Position numbers and translations under genes: made by a program. DNA of 45,477 nucleotides from JAXMBX01 sp046349635 (GTDB lineage: Bacteria; Planctomycetota; Planctomycetia; Planctomycetales; Planctomycetaceae), in contig JAXMBX010000042.1 of NCBI GenBank assembly GCA_046349635.1, positions 1 to 45,477 on the forward strand. Direction: 5' to 3'. Each line of letters begins with the position of its first letter. The first letter of the stretch is position 1. This document shows positions 35,589-45,451 of this stretch, piece by piece. The notes below the pieces were generated by a model. It was not told where the DNA came from and did not search any database. It was given only the letters and a program-made list of their open reading frames with translations.

Positions 35589-37067
35589 ATGGTCAATCGG
35601 TTCTTCGTCGCGTGTCTGATGGTGACGGTCTGCGTGTCGGCCAGCCTGAGTCTGACGGCGGCTGATCCTGCGACTCCCCCCGCCGGGAAGGCTCCCGCAA
35701 AACCGACCAGGCCCGAGGAAGATTATTACCAGTTGATGAAACTGTTTGTCGATTCCTTCGAGCAGATCGAAAAGAACTACGTGAAGGAAGTGGATCGCCG
35801 CGTCCTCTTCGAAGCCGCGCTTGAAGGGATGATGGAAAAACTCGATCCCTACTCTAACTATATTGGTCCGGAAGAAATCTCCCGCTTCAATGCCCAGGTC
35901 GAACAGGAATTCGGCGGCATCGGGATTCAGATCCACATTCCCGAAAACACCAAGCGGTTGACGGTCATGACTCCGCTTCCAGGCACCCCGGCCTATCGGG
36001 CCGGCCTGCGGGCGGGAGACCAGATTCTGGAGATCGAACACAAGTCCACGGAAAACATCAAACTGGACGATGCTGTCCGCACTCTCAAGGGGAAACCGGG
36101 AGAGACGGTCACGCTCGGAATCCTGCACCAGGGTGGCTCTATGGTGGAGCAGGTGGTCCTGACGCGGGAAATCATTCACGTCGCCACCGCGCTGGGTGAT
36201 GCCTACAAGCCGGACGGCCATTGGAATTTCATGCTCGATCCCGAAAAGAAGATCGGCTACATCCGCCTGTCCGCGTTCAGCCGCAATACCGCACGCGAAT
36301 TGCACGAGGCCCTGGACGAACTCAAGAAGGAAGGGATGAAAGGGTTGATCCTCGATCTGCGTTTCAACCCCGGGGGGCTTCTTTCCGCGGCCGTAGAAAT
36401 CTCCGACATGTTCATCGAGAGCGGAAAAATCGTCAGCACAAAAGGGCGGAATACCGATGAACGGGTCTGGGAAGCCACCAAACCGAATACCTATTCCGGT
36501 TTCCCCATGGCGGTTCTCATCAACCGTTACAGCGCCTCCGCCAGCGAGATCGTGAGTGCCTGCCTGCAGGACCATAATCGCGCGAAGATCATCGGCGAAC
36601 GCTCCTGGGGAAAAGGGAGTGTCCAGAACGTGATCGAGCTGGAAGGGGGGAAGAGTGCCATGAAACTTACCACCGCCAGCTATCATCGTCCCAGCGGCAA
36701 GAATATCCACCGCTTCCCCGGTGCAAAGGAGACGGATGAATGGGGAGTCATGCCGGACGATGGGTTCAAGGTCGTGAATAGCCTGGGAGAATTGGAAAAT
36801 TACCTGATCTACCGGAAGGAACGGGATGTCCTCTCCAAGGACGGCCCTCCCAAGTCGGATTTCAAGGATTCCCAACTGAACAAGGCCGTGGAATACATCA
36901 ACGCGCAGTTGCAGGCTCCCGCGAAGCCGGCGGATGCCAAACCGGAGGCACCCGGCAAGACCGAACCGAATGCTCCCGCCACGGACAAGAAAGCCTCCCT
37001 CAACCCGCCCCATCCCAAACAACTGGGCCGCTGGTGGAAGGCCCACACTCCGATTGACCTCGGTTAA
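35589..37067 (+). CDS. S41-family C-terminal processing peptidase (CtpA-like)
   Basis: The 492-residue protein has a signal peptide (FFVACLMVTVCVSASLSLTA, cut near residue 24), so it works in the periplasm. A helical N-domain (YYQLMKLFVDSFEQIEKNYV, LDPYSNYIGPEE) is followed by a PDZ domain (~90-175; FGGIGIQIHI, GTPAYRAGLRAGDQILEIE) and the S41 domain (~200-390; GYIRLSAFSRNTARELHEAL, LRFNPGGLLSAAVEI). The catalytic Ser is in RYSASASEIV and the Lys in GERSWGKGSVQN. The last ~90 residues are Pro/Ala/Lys-rich. ATG 35589 has GGGAGGAG upstream, whereas the longer frame from 35481 has none. Such proteases trim C-termini of envelope or lipoprotein substrates. An antisense frame almost as long covers it but lacks any protein signature. 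Confidence 0.9.
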   Translation: MVNRFFVACLMVTVCVSASLSLTAADPATPPAGKAPAKPTRPEEDYYQLMKLFVDSFEQIEKNYVKEVDRRVLFEAALEGMMEKLDPYSNYIGPEEISRFNAQVEQEFGGIGIQIHIPENTKRLTVMTPLPGTPAYRAGLRAGDQILEIEHKSTENIKLDDAVRTLKGKPGETVTLGILHQGGSMVEQVVLTREIIHVATALGDAYKPDGHWNFMLDPEKKIGYIRLSAFSRNTARELHEALDELKKEGMKGLILDLRFNPGGLLSAAVEISDMFIESGKIVSTKGRNTDERVWEATKPNTYSGFPMAVLINRYSASASEIVSACLQDHNRAKIIGERSWGKGSVQNVIELEGGKSAMKLTTASYHRPSGKNIHRFPGAKETDEWGVMPDDGFKVVNSLGELENYLIYRKERDVLSKDGPPKSDFKDSQLNKAVEYINAQLQAPAKPADAKPEAPGKTEPNAPATDKKASLNPPHPKQLGRWWKAHTPIDLG

Positions 37068-37104
37068 GCTGATTGGTTTCCCTGCTCTGCTTCCATCTTT
37101 TCAC

Positions 37105-38184
37105 ATGACTGCACCTTCAGAGCGGGATTCATCCGGACGGCGTGAACGTTCTCTCGCGCGGAACAAGATCCTCGCGATCGAGTCTTCGTGTGATGAAACC
37201 GCCGCGGCGGTGATCGACAGGGATTTGAACATCCTGTCCAGCGTTGTTTCTTCCCAGGAGGAACTGCACCTTCGTTATGGCGGAGTCGTGCCGGAAATTG
37301 CCTCTCGGGCGCACGTGGAACGGATCCTTCCGGTGATTCATCAGGCCTTGACGGAAGCTGGGGCCACGAGCGAACAACTGGCGGCCGTCGCCGTCGTCAC
37401 GCAGCCGGGGCTCGTGGGGTCGCTCTTGGTTGGGCTGACCGCCGCGAAGACCCTCTCACTGGCCTGGGATCTCCCTCTCATCAGCGTGAATCATGTCGAG
37501 GCGCACCTGTTCGCCTGTCGCATGGCGGCGGGCCGGGAAGTCTTTCCCGCTGTGGGGCTGGTCGTCAGCGGCGGCCATTCCAATCTCTTCGACTGCCGCT
37601 CACCGCTCGATTTCCAGCTGCTGGGATCCACTATCGATGACGCCGCGGGGGAAGCTTTCGACAAAGTCGCCGCTATCCTGGAGCTTCCTTATCCCGGAGG
37701 TCCGCATATCGAACGCGTCGCACGACAGGGAGACCCCACCCGACATCCGCTGCCCCGCCCGTTGTTTCACGAGGACCGGCTGGCGTTCAGCTTCAGCGGG
37801 TTGAAGACCGCAGTCCTCTATCTCGTGGAAGGGCATCCACCGCATCGCAAAGATAAGCATGATTTGACGCCGCAATTCGTGGCGGATGTTGCGGCGTCGT
37901 TTCAGGAATCGGTCACTGATGTCCTGGTCCGCAAATGCAGGCAGGCAGTGCACAAAACGGGACGGAAATCGCTGTGTGTCGGCGGCGGAGTCGCTGCGAA
38001 TGGTGTCTTCCGGGAGAAACTGGCCCGGATGGCGAAAGACGAGAGAGTCGAACTGCATATTCCTCCCCTCTCTCTCTGCACGGACAATGCCGCCATGGCC
38101 GCGGTTGCCTGGGAGAGCTTCGACCGCGGCCTGTTTGAGGACCTGGATCTCGACGTCACGCCGGGATTGGTGCGCAAACGCTGA
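37105..38184 (+). CDS. tsaD: tRNA N6-adenosine threonylcarbamoyltransferase
   Basis: TsaD transfers the threonylcarbamoyl group to A37 of ANN-decoding tRNAs, acting with TsaB, TsaC and TsaE in the cytosol. Diagnostic features are ILAIESSCDETAAAV (phosphate-1), YGGVVPEIASRAHVERI, VTQPGLVGSLLVGLTAAK, NHVEAHLFA (metal-binding His pair), LVVSGGHSNLF, IDDAAGEAFDKVA, FSFSGLKTAV, GGGVAANGVFREKL and CTDNAAMAAVA. The 359 residues include an extra ~20-residue polar N-terminus before the family start; no clear Shine-Dalgarno precedes ATG 37105. It lies 37 bases after the protease gene and ends 3 bases before the stop of the vWA gene on the other strand. The sequence is intact. Confidence 0.95.
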   Translation: MTAPSERDSSGRRERSLARNKILAIESSCDETAAAVIDRDLNILSSVVSSQEELHLRYGGVVPEIASRAHVERILPVIHQALTEAGATSEQLAAVAVVTQPGLVGSLLVGLTAAKTLSLAWDLPLISVNHVEAHLFACRMAAGREVFPAVGLVVSGGHSNLFDCRSPLDFQLLGSTIDDAAGEAFDKVAAILELPYPGGPHIERVARQGDPTRHPLPRPLFHEDRLAFSFSGLKTAVLYLVEGHPPHRKDKHDLTPQFVADVAASFQESVTDVLVRKCRQAVHKTGRKSLCVGGGVAANGVFREKLARMAKDERVELHIPPLSLCTDNAAMAAVAWESFDRGLFEDLDLDVTPGLVRKR

Positions 38185-38187
38185 GCC

Positions 38188-41100
38188 TCACGGGGCCGCG
38201 GATTTCACAGTCATCGGCTCACGACGCCCGGCATTCAGCGTCATGTTGTAAGCCTGTTCTTCGTTGCCGACGATGATCGGAATGGCTCGTTTCGATTCGT
38301 AGGGTGTCCCCTGATACCGGAGGATCGTCAACGTCGCCCGGTCGGCCACAATCGGACCTCGAATCTTGCGGATCAGAATCCGGTAATCGCCCGGCTTACC
38401 GCGACGACAAAGATATTCCTCGTAGGAATTCTTCGGATCGGGGCCGAAACCGTCATGCAGATAGGAACCACCGTTGGGCGTTTCCGGCTGTTCCGAGGAA
38501 CAGACGCTTCCTCCCGGCTCCCCAATCTGCATGTCCAGATCCCCTTCGCCGCTCCACTCCAGGCGAATCTGCAGATCCCGCTGCCTGGCTTCTTCCATGG
38601 TTCGCTGAAAGGTCTCCCGCCGCGCCGTCTGACCTTCATCCTTCAGAAGTTTCAGGGCATCCGCCGCCGCCTCAGCCGCCTCTTTCTGCTGCTGTGCGTG
38701 ATCCTTGCCCCAGGCATACTTCAAGATCCCCGTGCAGGCCCATTCCAGGCCGTCAATATCCTTCAACTGGCGAGCCAGTTTCAGTCCCAGGAGATAAGGT
38801 TCCGCCCGTTCGGGGGCCAGGCGGGAGGCCTCGCGATAAAGCTGCAAGGCCCGTGATTCGCGCCCTAGGCGCACAAAGTAGGCCGCCAGGTACAATGTCC
38901 CCGGATAGTCCCCAGGGTCGCCGTCCATGCCGGACAGGAGCGCCCGTTCGACCTCTTCTTTCGGATAGCCGCTGACTTCCATCGTCAACGCCAGGACTTC
39001 ATACATCCAAGGCTGTTCCTGCCCGTTCAGGATCGCCGCCTGCAGCGCCGCGATGACGTGGTCATAGCGTTTGGCTTCGTGCAGCTTGCGCACAAATTGG
39101 CGCACCGTCTCCGGATTCGGACGTTCCTTGGCAAAAAAGTCGTTCCATGTGCCCGCCGGATCTCCCTTTTTCAAGGACGGGAGAACGATTTCGGGGGTCA
39201 CCCGGTTTTCAGGGACGACTTCATTGTTGGACTTCGCCTGACCCGCCTCTTTTGACTTTAAAGGCTCGGTTTTTTTTTGCCGTCGTTCAGGCTTTTCTGA
39301 TCAGGGGTTTGATCCTGAACCTGGGCGAAGGCCTGGCCACGAGGAGCGGCGGTCTTCGATCCAAGCTGATTACGCCCCGGTTTGGCCGGCGAGGCTTTCC
39401 CTTTCTGAGGCGCGGTTTTTTCCTGCGGCGTTTTTCCGGCTGCGGGAGCATTGGCTGCGGGGATCGGGAATCTTGTCGGGGATATTGAACGCACCCATCC
39501 CGCCGCCCATACCGCCACCCATCATACCGCCGCCGCCCATACCACCACCCATGCCGCCCATGCCGCCGCCCATCATGCCGCCGCCCATACCACCACCCAT
39601 ACCACCACCGCCGGAGCGGATCGGAACAACGAGGTCGGCAACGCTGTACACCTTAATGACGCGCTTCTTGCGGGCCGCCGCTTGCGTTGTGATCTTCAAC
39701 ACTTCGTCTTCGATCACATAGGTCAAGCCGTGGTCCTGCAGGATCAGCTTGAGTGCCACCTTCACCTTGATGCCCGAGACGCTCAGGTTGACTGTCAGGG
39801 TATCCAGGGAGATGGATTCTTCATCCAGAGCCTTCTTCTCGGGCATGATGTCGATGCGGGGAGTAATGCGATTCCGCAGGATTTCCAACGCGTTTTGCAC
39901 GGATTCGTCCACGAGACTCAACGGGAAGTCGAGTTCTTTCTCCAGAACGTTCCGGATCTCCTGTTCCTTTTTGCTGTACCGGCGGAGATCGGTCTGGGCC
40001 CAGTTCTTCCGGACGACCCGTTCTTCATAAATCTGGCGCCAGACTTCCACCGGGGGATACACGAAGGGAGGTTCATCCGGGAACGGGATGTGAGCCAGTT
40101 CCGCCTGGTGCAGAGCTTCCAGGAACTTGTCGTTACGTGCCTGACGCAATCGGAACGATTTATCCAACTGGCCGGCCGCTTCCGCGTCGAACAGCGCCGC
40201 CGCCGGTTCTTTCTGGCCGGGCAGCATCAGGACCGCAGTCCGGGCGACACCTTCCGCTTCTTCAAAGGCGTTTGCATTCCCATGGAAGCCTTCTTCCATC
40301 AATGCCTGGGAGCGGTCGATCAACTGGTTGATCCGCTCTTCTTCGAGTTGCTGCTTGTCGACAAGCCGCCGCTGGGCCTCCAGCACCGCGGCCCGGCTTT
40401 GACGCTGTGCTTCTTCAGCGATCATGACGTCACGCTTGCTCATCAGTTCCCGCCACACGATCACCAGCCGGTCGCGCAACTGGTCGCGGATTTCCGGGTT
40501 GATGTCCTGCGAGGAGAGGACCGTGGTTAACTGTCGCTTGATCAAGTCGAGAGCCGCGTCCGCTTCCGTCTTGACCAGTTTGCGGGCGAGTTCAATCTTG
40601 TTGGTGACTTCGGCGGTCATCTGCTGGGCCGCGACTTCGCGCCGTGCTTCTTCCGCTTCCAGGTTCGTCCCGGGGCGGGGAGCGGAAACGTTCTTCTTGT
40701 CATCCGTGTCGTCCTGCTTCGCTTCGTTGCGCGAGGGAGGAGCTTCGTTCTGCAACGCAACCTGCTGGGCCAGCACGCTCAAGCGCTTGTGTTCGGGGGC
40801 CATCTGGCGCAGCGAATCCACACCCAGTTGCGCCTGCTCCTTGTTGTTCGACTTGATGGCTTCCTCAGTCATGTCCGCGACGAGATCCGCCTGTTTCAGA
40901 TACGCGCGTTGCGCCATCTCAATCTGATGCTCGCCCGCGAGCGGCAATGACCAGCCTTCGTTCCCTTGACCCACCTGCCAGAGAGAGGCCAGGCAATTCA
41001 GACGAGCGGTGGAACCCAATTCCAATTTGAAGGTCCGGGTCTCTCCCAGAATGGTTTGGCCGATTTGAATGTCAGATCCGCTTCCCGTGAATTTTCCCAG

Positions 41101-41949
41101 CACGATCGTGTCCCGGTCCATGCGGAGCGGGGGGAGTGCGGTCGTCATCAGCGTGACCTGCGGATCGGCACTTTGCAGTCGGCTGCCGTATAGGACCAGT
41201 TGCGACAACCCGCGGGACAGAATCCGCGCGGCATTGACCGGTTCCTCACCCTTCTGGCCAATCTGCGCCGCAGAGGCGCCATCCGTCACGGTGATTCCGC
41301 CGGTCTGCTGGGCCAGGACTCCCGGCAGCGCCAGGTCGATCCGACGGCCGACCACGTAAGAGTGGACCGGCGTGCGACGTCCGATCGCCGTATTCACGAA
41401 CTCACGCATTTCGTCGCTGCTGATCAGGTGGGTAGAACTCATTCCGTCGCCGATGTACAGCAGACCCGTCTGACGTCCCTCTTCGAAATCAGGAACAGTT
41501 TGGAGGGCCTGCGTCAGTCCTTGTCCCAGATTGGTGGATCCCAGAGGGATTCGCTCGGACAGGCGAGTGATTGCGTTTTCGGTATCAGCATCCTTCGCCC
41601 CGGCCAGTTGCGGCATCAGGGATTCCAGTTTCACATCGAGAGCAAAAATCCGGACCCGGTCCTTGGCGGAGAAGTCCTTTAAAACCTCGCGCACCATGCT
41701 CAAGGCACGAGCGCGGTAGTGTCCCGTCTGGCTGGCTGTGGTATCCACAACAATCGTCAGATCGATCGGGGTCGCCTCGCGCATCTCGACGGTGGGAGCT
41801 TTGAGACCCACAGCGAAGAACGTTTCATTGCCGAGCTTTTGGCTCCAGACTTTCGGGGCGGGTTCACCCGCTGAAACGCTTTGTCCAACCAGCAGTCCAA
41901 GGAAGAGAGCGCAAACGCCAAGTCGCCAATCAGTTCGAAGGGAATGCAT
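38188..41949 (-). CDS. large exported vWA / STN-like / TPR / DUF2135-like protein, two frameshifts as read
   Basis: ATG 41949 opens a signal peptide (GVCALFLGLLVGQSVSAGEP). A vWA domain (~45-250) follows, with DLTIVVDTTASQTGHYRARA, an incomplete MIDAS, GLLYIGDGMSSTH and GSTNLGQGLTQAL. After a helical, charged middle comes an STN/secretin-N0-like fold (ISLDTLTVNLSVSGIKVKVA to LTYVIEDEVLKIT), then a Gly/Met-rich tract and a Lys/Pro/Ala-rich linker. The frame breaks there twice: one extra base in a G run near 39464 and one missing base in a run of nine T at 39270-39278. The rest has TPR-like repeats (YDHVIAALQAAILNGQEQPW, ALQLYREASRLAPERAEPYL) and ends in a DUF2135-like beta domain (EGDLDMQIGEPGG, GPDPKNSYEEYLC, KPGDYRILIRK). 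Restored length is about 1250 residues. It is probably periplasmic or surface-exposed; function unknown. It could be two genes, since a GTG starts the TPR part at 39201. Confidence 0.72.
39491..39613 (-). repeat. Gly/Met-rich coding repeat tract within the vWA gene
   Basis: About 40 codons encode almost only Gly and Met, in units such as GGGMGG and GGGMMGG; the DNA repeats CCGCCGCCCATACC-like units on the plus strand. It joins the STN-like domain to the Lys/Pro-rich linker. Such tracts vary in length between strains and are prone to misassembly. Confidence 0.8.
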
Positions 41950-42432
41950 ATCGAGGTTCTTCCAGAGCCGTGAGATTGTGGAATACAGACAGGGCATCAG
42001 TCGTACAAAACCGCAGTCGTAAGCCCGCAAATTGCCTGGGGATTCGAAACGTGATGCTGCTCGCCGCGAGTTTCAGGATTTCCGCTGGGGAAACAAAGAC
42101 ACTCGCACCTTGTCTATCTTATCTGACCCAAATATCTGCGTTGAAGAAAAAACGGCGAACAATCGCTATTTTTCTTTCAAATTCCCCTCCATAGAAACGG
42201 ACTTTTCAACCCGGAATCAACTTCCGGGATGAACGGAATCCGTGCGCAGACTCAGCCACTCCCTGCATCGGCGTTTCAGAGCCGAAAGAACGAGGGGGAG
42301 AGGGGGGTTTTCAGCCCCTCCGCCCGGTTTGGGCGGGAATAAAAGCATCCTGCCTTAAGCCGCTATTCGCCCGGTTTCGTAAACTTTTCCCGACAGGCGG
42401 ACTCTCAGGGAGTTTTCCCGGCCCCGTCGATC
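41950..42432. other. intergenic region between alkaline phosphatase and vWA genes
   Basis: These 483 bases hold no protein-like frame. Two hairpins stand out: CCGCCC-GGTTT-GGGCGG at 42320-42336, about 100 bases beyond the phosphatase stop on the transcribed minus strand, and a 7-bp stem CCCGGAA/TTCCGGG around TCAAC at 42210-42228. Neither has a T run on the minus strand, so termination is only a possibility. The part nearer the vWA gene is AT-richer and probably contains its promoter. Confidence 0.4.
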
Positions 42433-44124
42433 TCATTTCGTGGGAGGAAACAACAATTCCGGCTGATCCAGGAACAGGTAATGGCCGTGATCTGCCGTCA
42501 CAATGACCACGGTCTCCTGCCAGTTGCTGTGTTTTTCCACCCAGTCGGTCACGGTTTTGACCGCCCTGTCGCCGGAATTGACCGCCCCGATCGAATTATC
42601 GATGTTGTTGTCGTGGTTGGCCCAATCCACATCTCCCGCCTCCACCATCAGCCAGAAGCCTTTCGTGGGTTGCGCGGAAAGATACTTCAATGCCCCTTCT
42701 GTCATATCCGCCAAGGTTGGATTCTCGATGAGGTCAGCCTCCGTGTAGACCTCTTTCCCCTTTTCCTTACCCTTGCCGATGGTTGGGTTGAACTTCCCAT
42801 CCGCAGTGGCAAACGGCAGGTGCCCCGTCGCTGCCACGCCATAAAATCCCAGGAATCGCTTTTTGAGCTGGAGCGCTTCTGCCACCCCGCGCTGGATCCC
42901 ATCCGCTCCGGTGACTCCCGCGGTCCGTTGGGCGACGATGTATTTCCCGCCGTTCTCCGCCCGAATCTGTTTCAGGTCGTCTGCGGCCAGATACAGGTTA
43001 CCGGCGACGAAGTTGTCTCCCTGTTTCTTCTTACCACTTTTGACATCCTGAACCTCCGCTCCCCAGCCGGTTCCCATCAGCAAATCCAATCCCAATAAGG
43101 GCTGATTCGGATGGCTCACGGACTTCAATCCGAGAAGATCCCGCGTGAGATCCTGGTAGTCGTCCCGTTCCACATTGTGGGCATAGGAGGCGGCAGGCGT
43201 GGCGTGGCTGATCGGCACGCTGGTGATTGCTCCCACCGAGTAACCCGCCGCCTGGGCGATGTGCGCAATCGTCCGCACCTGTTGCCCCTGGAAATCGACG
43301 TTTACAGCGTTGTTGTAGGTCTTGATTCCCGCCGTCATGCTGCTCGCTGAGGAGGAAGAGTCCGTGTAGGCGTGTTGTCCGGCAGGGTTCTTGGATTTCG
43401 AAATCAGGTACTGGACGTCGCTGCCGGGTGTCCAGGGATTGGGGCCACCGAGTTCAACGTTATAGCCTCCAAACATCTTGCCACCGGGGTTCTTGACGGT
43501 CTGGGCATTCACATCCACGTCCGTCCCCTCATTGTGTGGGCTGGTGACCATGAAGCCGTATTGAGAGGTGCCCCCCGCATCATAAGTCTGAAAATGGGTT
43601 CCGGTTCCCCGACCCGCGGTGTAACCGATTTTTTTCAGGTTGTAGAGGGCCGCGGCACGCGTTGTCTGCCAGTCCATCCCATCGAACACGACCAGGATGA
43701 TGTTCTTTTTTCCCGCCTTCAGAGCGGCCTGTTGCAGGTCGAAAATATTCGTCTGGTCGATGTATTCCGCATTCGGATTCACCGAGTTCGACGGCATCCG
43801 CATATAGATCTTCTGGAGCGCGTCCGCGGTACGATACGGACTGTTTGCGCCCTGGTAACTGGTGAGATCAATGCCTGCCCCGGAGTTTTTGGTCCCGAAG
43901 GTGTAAACCGGAATCAGACGGTTGCTGTGTGTGCTCCACTCGGCGTAAATACTTCCGGAAGGGCCCCAGTGGGCGAGCGGGGATTTCCCTTTGCTGATCG
44001 CTTCCGTCTGTAACTCCCGGAGAAAATCGGTTTTTTCCGCAGCAACGGCCCGAGGCTGCGTATCACTCAAGGCCTGTCCCAGCAAAGCCAGGCACACCGT
44101 TACTTTTAATGCCGTGCGCGACAT
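42433..44124 (-). CDS. PhoA-type alkaline phosphatase, exported
   Basis: The 563-residue protein starts with a signal peptide (ALKVTVCLALLGQALS) and works outside the cytoplasm, releasing phosphate from organic esters. Alkaline phosphatase motifs are IILVVFDGMDWQ (metal Asp), HAYTDSSSSASSMTAGIKTYN, which aligns over its full length with the nucleophile loop of the E. coli enzyme (Asp-Ser102), VEAGDVDWANHDNN (the E..D...H metal ligands) and VIVTADHGHY (Asp-His). After the metal Asp of DVD comes Trp, where E. coli has Lys328. Several insertions make it longer than the E. coli enzyme (~470). I prefer ATG 44124, with CGGGAG about 8 bases upstream, over GTG 44133. No Pho-box is obvious in the leader. 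It may be part of phosphate scavenging. Confidence 0.9.
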   Translation of the reverse strand: MSRTALKVTVCLALLGQALSDTQPRAVAAEKTDFLRELQTEAISKGKSPLAHWGPSGSIYAEWSTHSNRLIPVYTFGTKNSGAGIDLTSYQGANSPYRTADALQKIYMRMPSNSVNPNAEYIDQTNIFDLQQAALKAGKKNIILVVFDGMDWQTTRAAALYNLKKIGYTAGRGTGTHFQTYDAGGTSQYGFMVTSPHNEGTDVDVNAQTVKNPGGKMFGGYNVELGGPNPWTPGSDVQYLISKSKNPAGQHAYTDSSSSASSMTAGIKTYNNAVNVDFQGQQVRTIAHIAQAAGYSVGAITSVPISHATPAASYAHNVERDDYQDLTRDLLGLKSVSHPNQPLLGLDLLMGTGWGAEVQDVKSGKKKQGDNFVAGNLYLAADDLKQIRAENGGKYIVAQRTAGVTGADGIQRGVAEALQLKKRFLGFYGVAATGHLPFATADGKFNPTIGKGKEKGKEVYTEADLIENPTLADMTEGALKYLSAQPTKGFWLMVEAGDVDWANHDNNIDNSIGAVNSGDRAVKTVTDWVEKHSNWQETVVIVTADHGHYLFLDQPELLFPPTK

Positions 44125-44297
44125 GGTGTCCACTCCCGATAATTTCCAGAATGACCTCAGGCCGATAGCGACTGCAAAGCCGGAATTATCGCCTGTCTTG
44201 AGTGTTTTTTCCCGTGGGTGCCACCCTATCAGCCGATAAGTCCTCAGGGAAGCGTCTCACCCGGTGTTTCAGCAGTTTCATGGGTTTCTAGTCTTCC

Positions 44298-45413
44298 ATG
44301 ACCGCCCCGCAGCAGCCTATTCCAATCGCGTTTTGCATTACGGAACTCGACCCCGGCGGGGCCGAGCGGGCGTTCGTGCGCCTGGTGCTGGGGCTGAATC
44401 GTGCTGAGTGGGATCCACAGGTTTATTGCCTCTCGAACGGCGGAGTGATGACCGCTCCTTTGCTTGAAGCGGGAATTCCTATCACCTGTCTGAACGCGCG
44501 AAACTCAATGGACCTGTCGGTGATTTTCAAGTTAACGCGCGCGCTGAAACAGCAGAGGCCGAAGATCCTGCAGACTTATTTGTTTCATGCCAATCTGCTG
44601 GGACGCATCGCGGGCAAACTCGCCGGTGTGCCCCGCATCGTTTCCGGAATTCGCGTGGCGGAACGTCGTTCTTCGTGGTATCTGCGACTCGATCGCTGGA
44701 CCGAATTTCTCGTTGATAATCATGTCTGCGTCAGCCAGGCCGTCGCCACACATTCGATGCAACATGCGGGTTTGTCACCCGCGAAAATAGAGGTCATTCC
44801 CAACGGAGTGGACTTCGAAAAATTCGCGCAGGCCGAGCCGCTGGATCGTGCCTCACTCGGGGTTCCATCAGATGCGTTTGTGTTTCTGACAGTGGGGCGA
44901 CTCGATCCGCAGAAGGGGATATTCGATTTGCTGCAGGCCTTTGAGATGGTTCGTGCCAAGTCTCCCGCCGTGCATCTGCTGATCGTGGGGCAGGGGGCCG
45001 AAAAAGAGCAGATTGAAGAGTGGATTCGTGCGCGGCAAATGGGGAATTGCGTGCAGCTCCTGGGGTACCGCGACGACGTCCCACGATTGATGAAAACCGC
45101 TGACGTTTTTGTCCTCTCCTCGTTGTGGGAGGGCATGCCCAACGTGCTGCTGGAAGCGATGGCCGCCGGCCTGCCGGTGATCTCTACGCGTGTCGAAGGA
45201 GTGGAGGATCTCATACTTCCGGGCGAAACCGGGATAAGCGTTCATTCCGGCGCCTGCGGGGAACTGGCGGATGCGATGCAACAGGCTATTGGGAAACGAG
45301 TTGCGTCAAAAGAGATGGCCGAGAAGGCCGCACAAAAAGTGCGTGCGGAATTCACCTGGCCGCAGGCGATTTCGCGCTATGAGGATCTTTATCGCCGCCT
45401 GTTACAGCGCTGA
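44298..45413 (+). CDS. GT4-family glycosyltransferase
   Basis: The 371-residue protein is a GT-B fold retaining glycosyltransferase. The N-terminal domain has ITELDPGGAERAFVRLVLGL, the usual start of family 4, and KILQTYLFHANLLGRIAG. The C-terminal domain has IEVIPNGVDFEKF, LTVGRLDPQKGIFDLLQAF, VQLLGYRDDVPRLMKTADVF and LSSLWEGMPNVLLEAMAAGLP, which carries the EX7E-type motif that binds the nucleotide sugar. Such enzymes add sugars to lipopolysaccharide, capsule or exopolysaccharide on the cytoplasmic side of the membrane. The acceptor cannot be inferred. ATG 44298 lacks a strong Shine-Dalgarno. It diverges from the alkaline phosphatase gene across about 170 bases. The gene is intact and ends 64 bases before the window edge. 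Confidence 0.93.
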   Translation: MTAPQQPIPIAFCITELDPGGAERAFVRLVLGLNRAEWDPQVYCLSNGGVMTAPLLEAGIPITCLNARNSMDLSVIFKLTRALKQQRPKILQTYLFHANLLGRIAGKLAGVPRIVSGIRVAERRSSWYLRLDRWTEFLVDNHVCVSQAVATHSMQHAGLSPAKIEVIPNGVDFEKFAQAEPLDRASLGVPSDAFVFLTVGRLDPQKGIFDLLQAFEMVRAKSPAVHLLIVGQGAEKEQIEEWIRARQMGNCVQLLGYRDDVPRLMKTADVFVLSSLWEGMPNVLLEAMAAGLPVISTRVEGVEDLILPGETGISVHSGACGELADAMQQAIGKRVASKEMAEKAAQKVRAEFTWPQAISRYEDLYRRLLQR

Positions 45414-45429
45414 AATTTCGCTTCGGATT

Positions 45430-45451
45430 TCAATTTTCAAAAATTGATTTT
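45430..45451 (+). terminator. weak hairpin after the glycosyltransferase gene
   Basis: TCAATTTT (45430-45437) and AAAATTGA (45440-45447) form an AT-only-rich inverted repeat followed by TTTT, 17 bases after the stop. The stem is weak and the loop would be only two bases, so this is a tentative terminator. Confidence 0.3.

Noticed and set aside
35454..37046. 530-residue open frame on the minus strand opposite the S41 protease
   Set aside because: It has no recognisable domain, whereas the plus strand encodes a complete signal peptide, PDZ and S41 domain with catalytic Ser and Lys. GC-rich DNA often leaves the antisense frame open.
39491..39613. CRISPR-like short repeats
   Set aside because: The repeats are in-frame Gly/Met codons inside the vWA gene, with no unique spacers.
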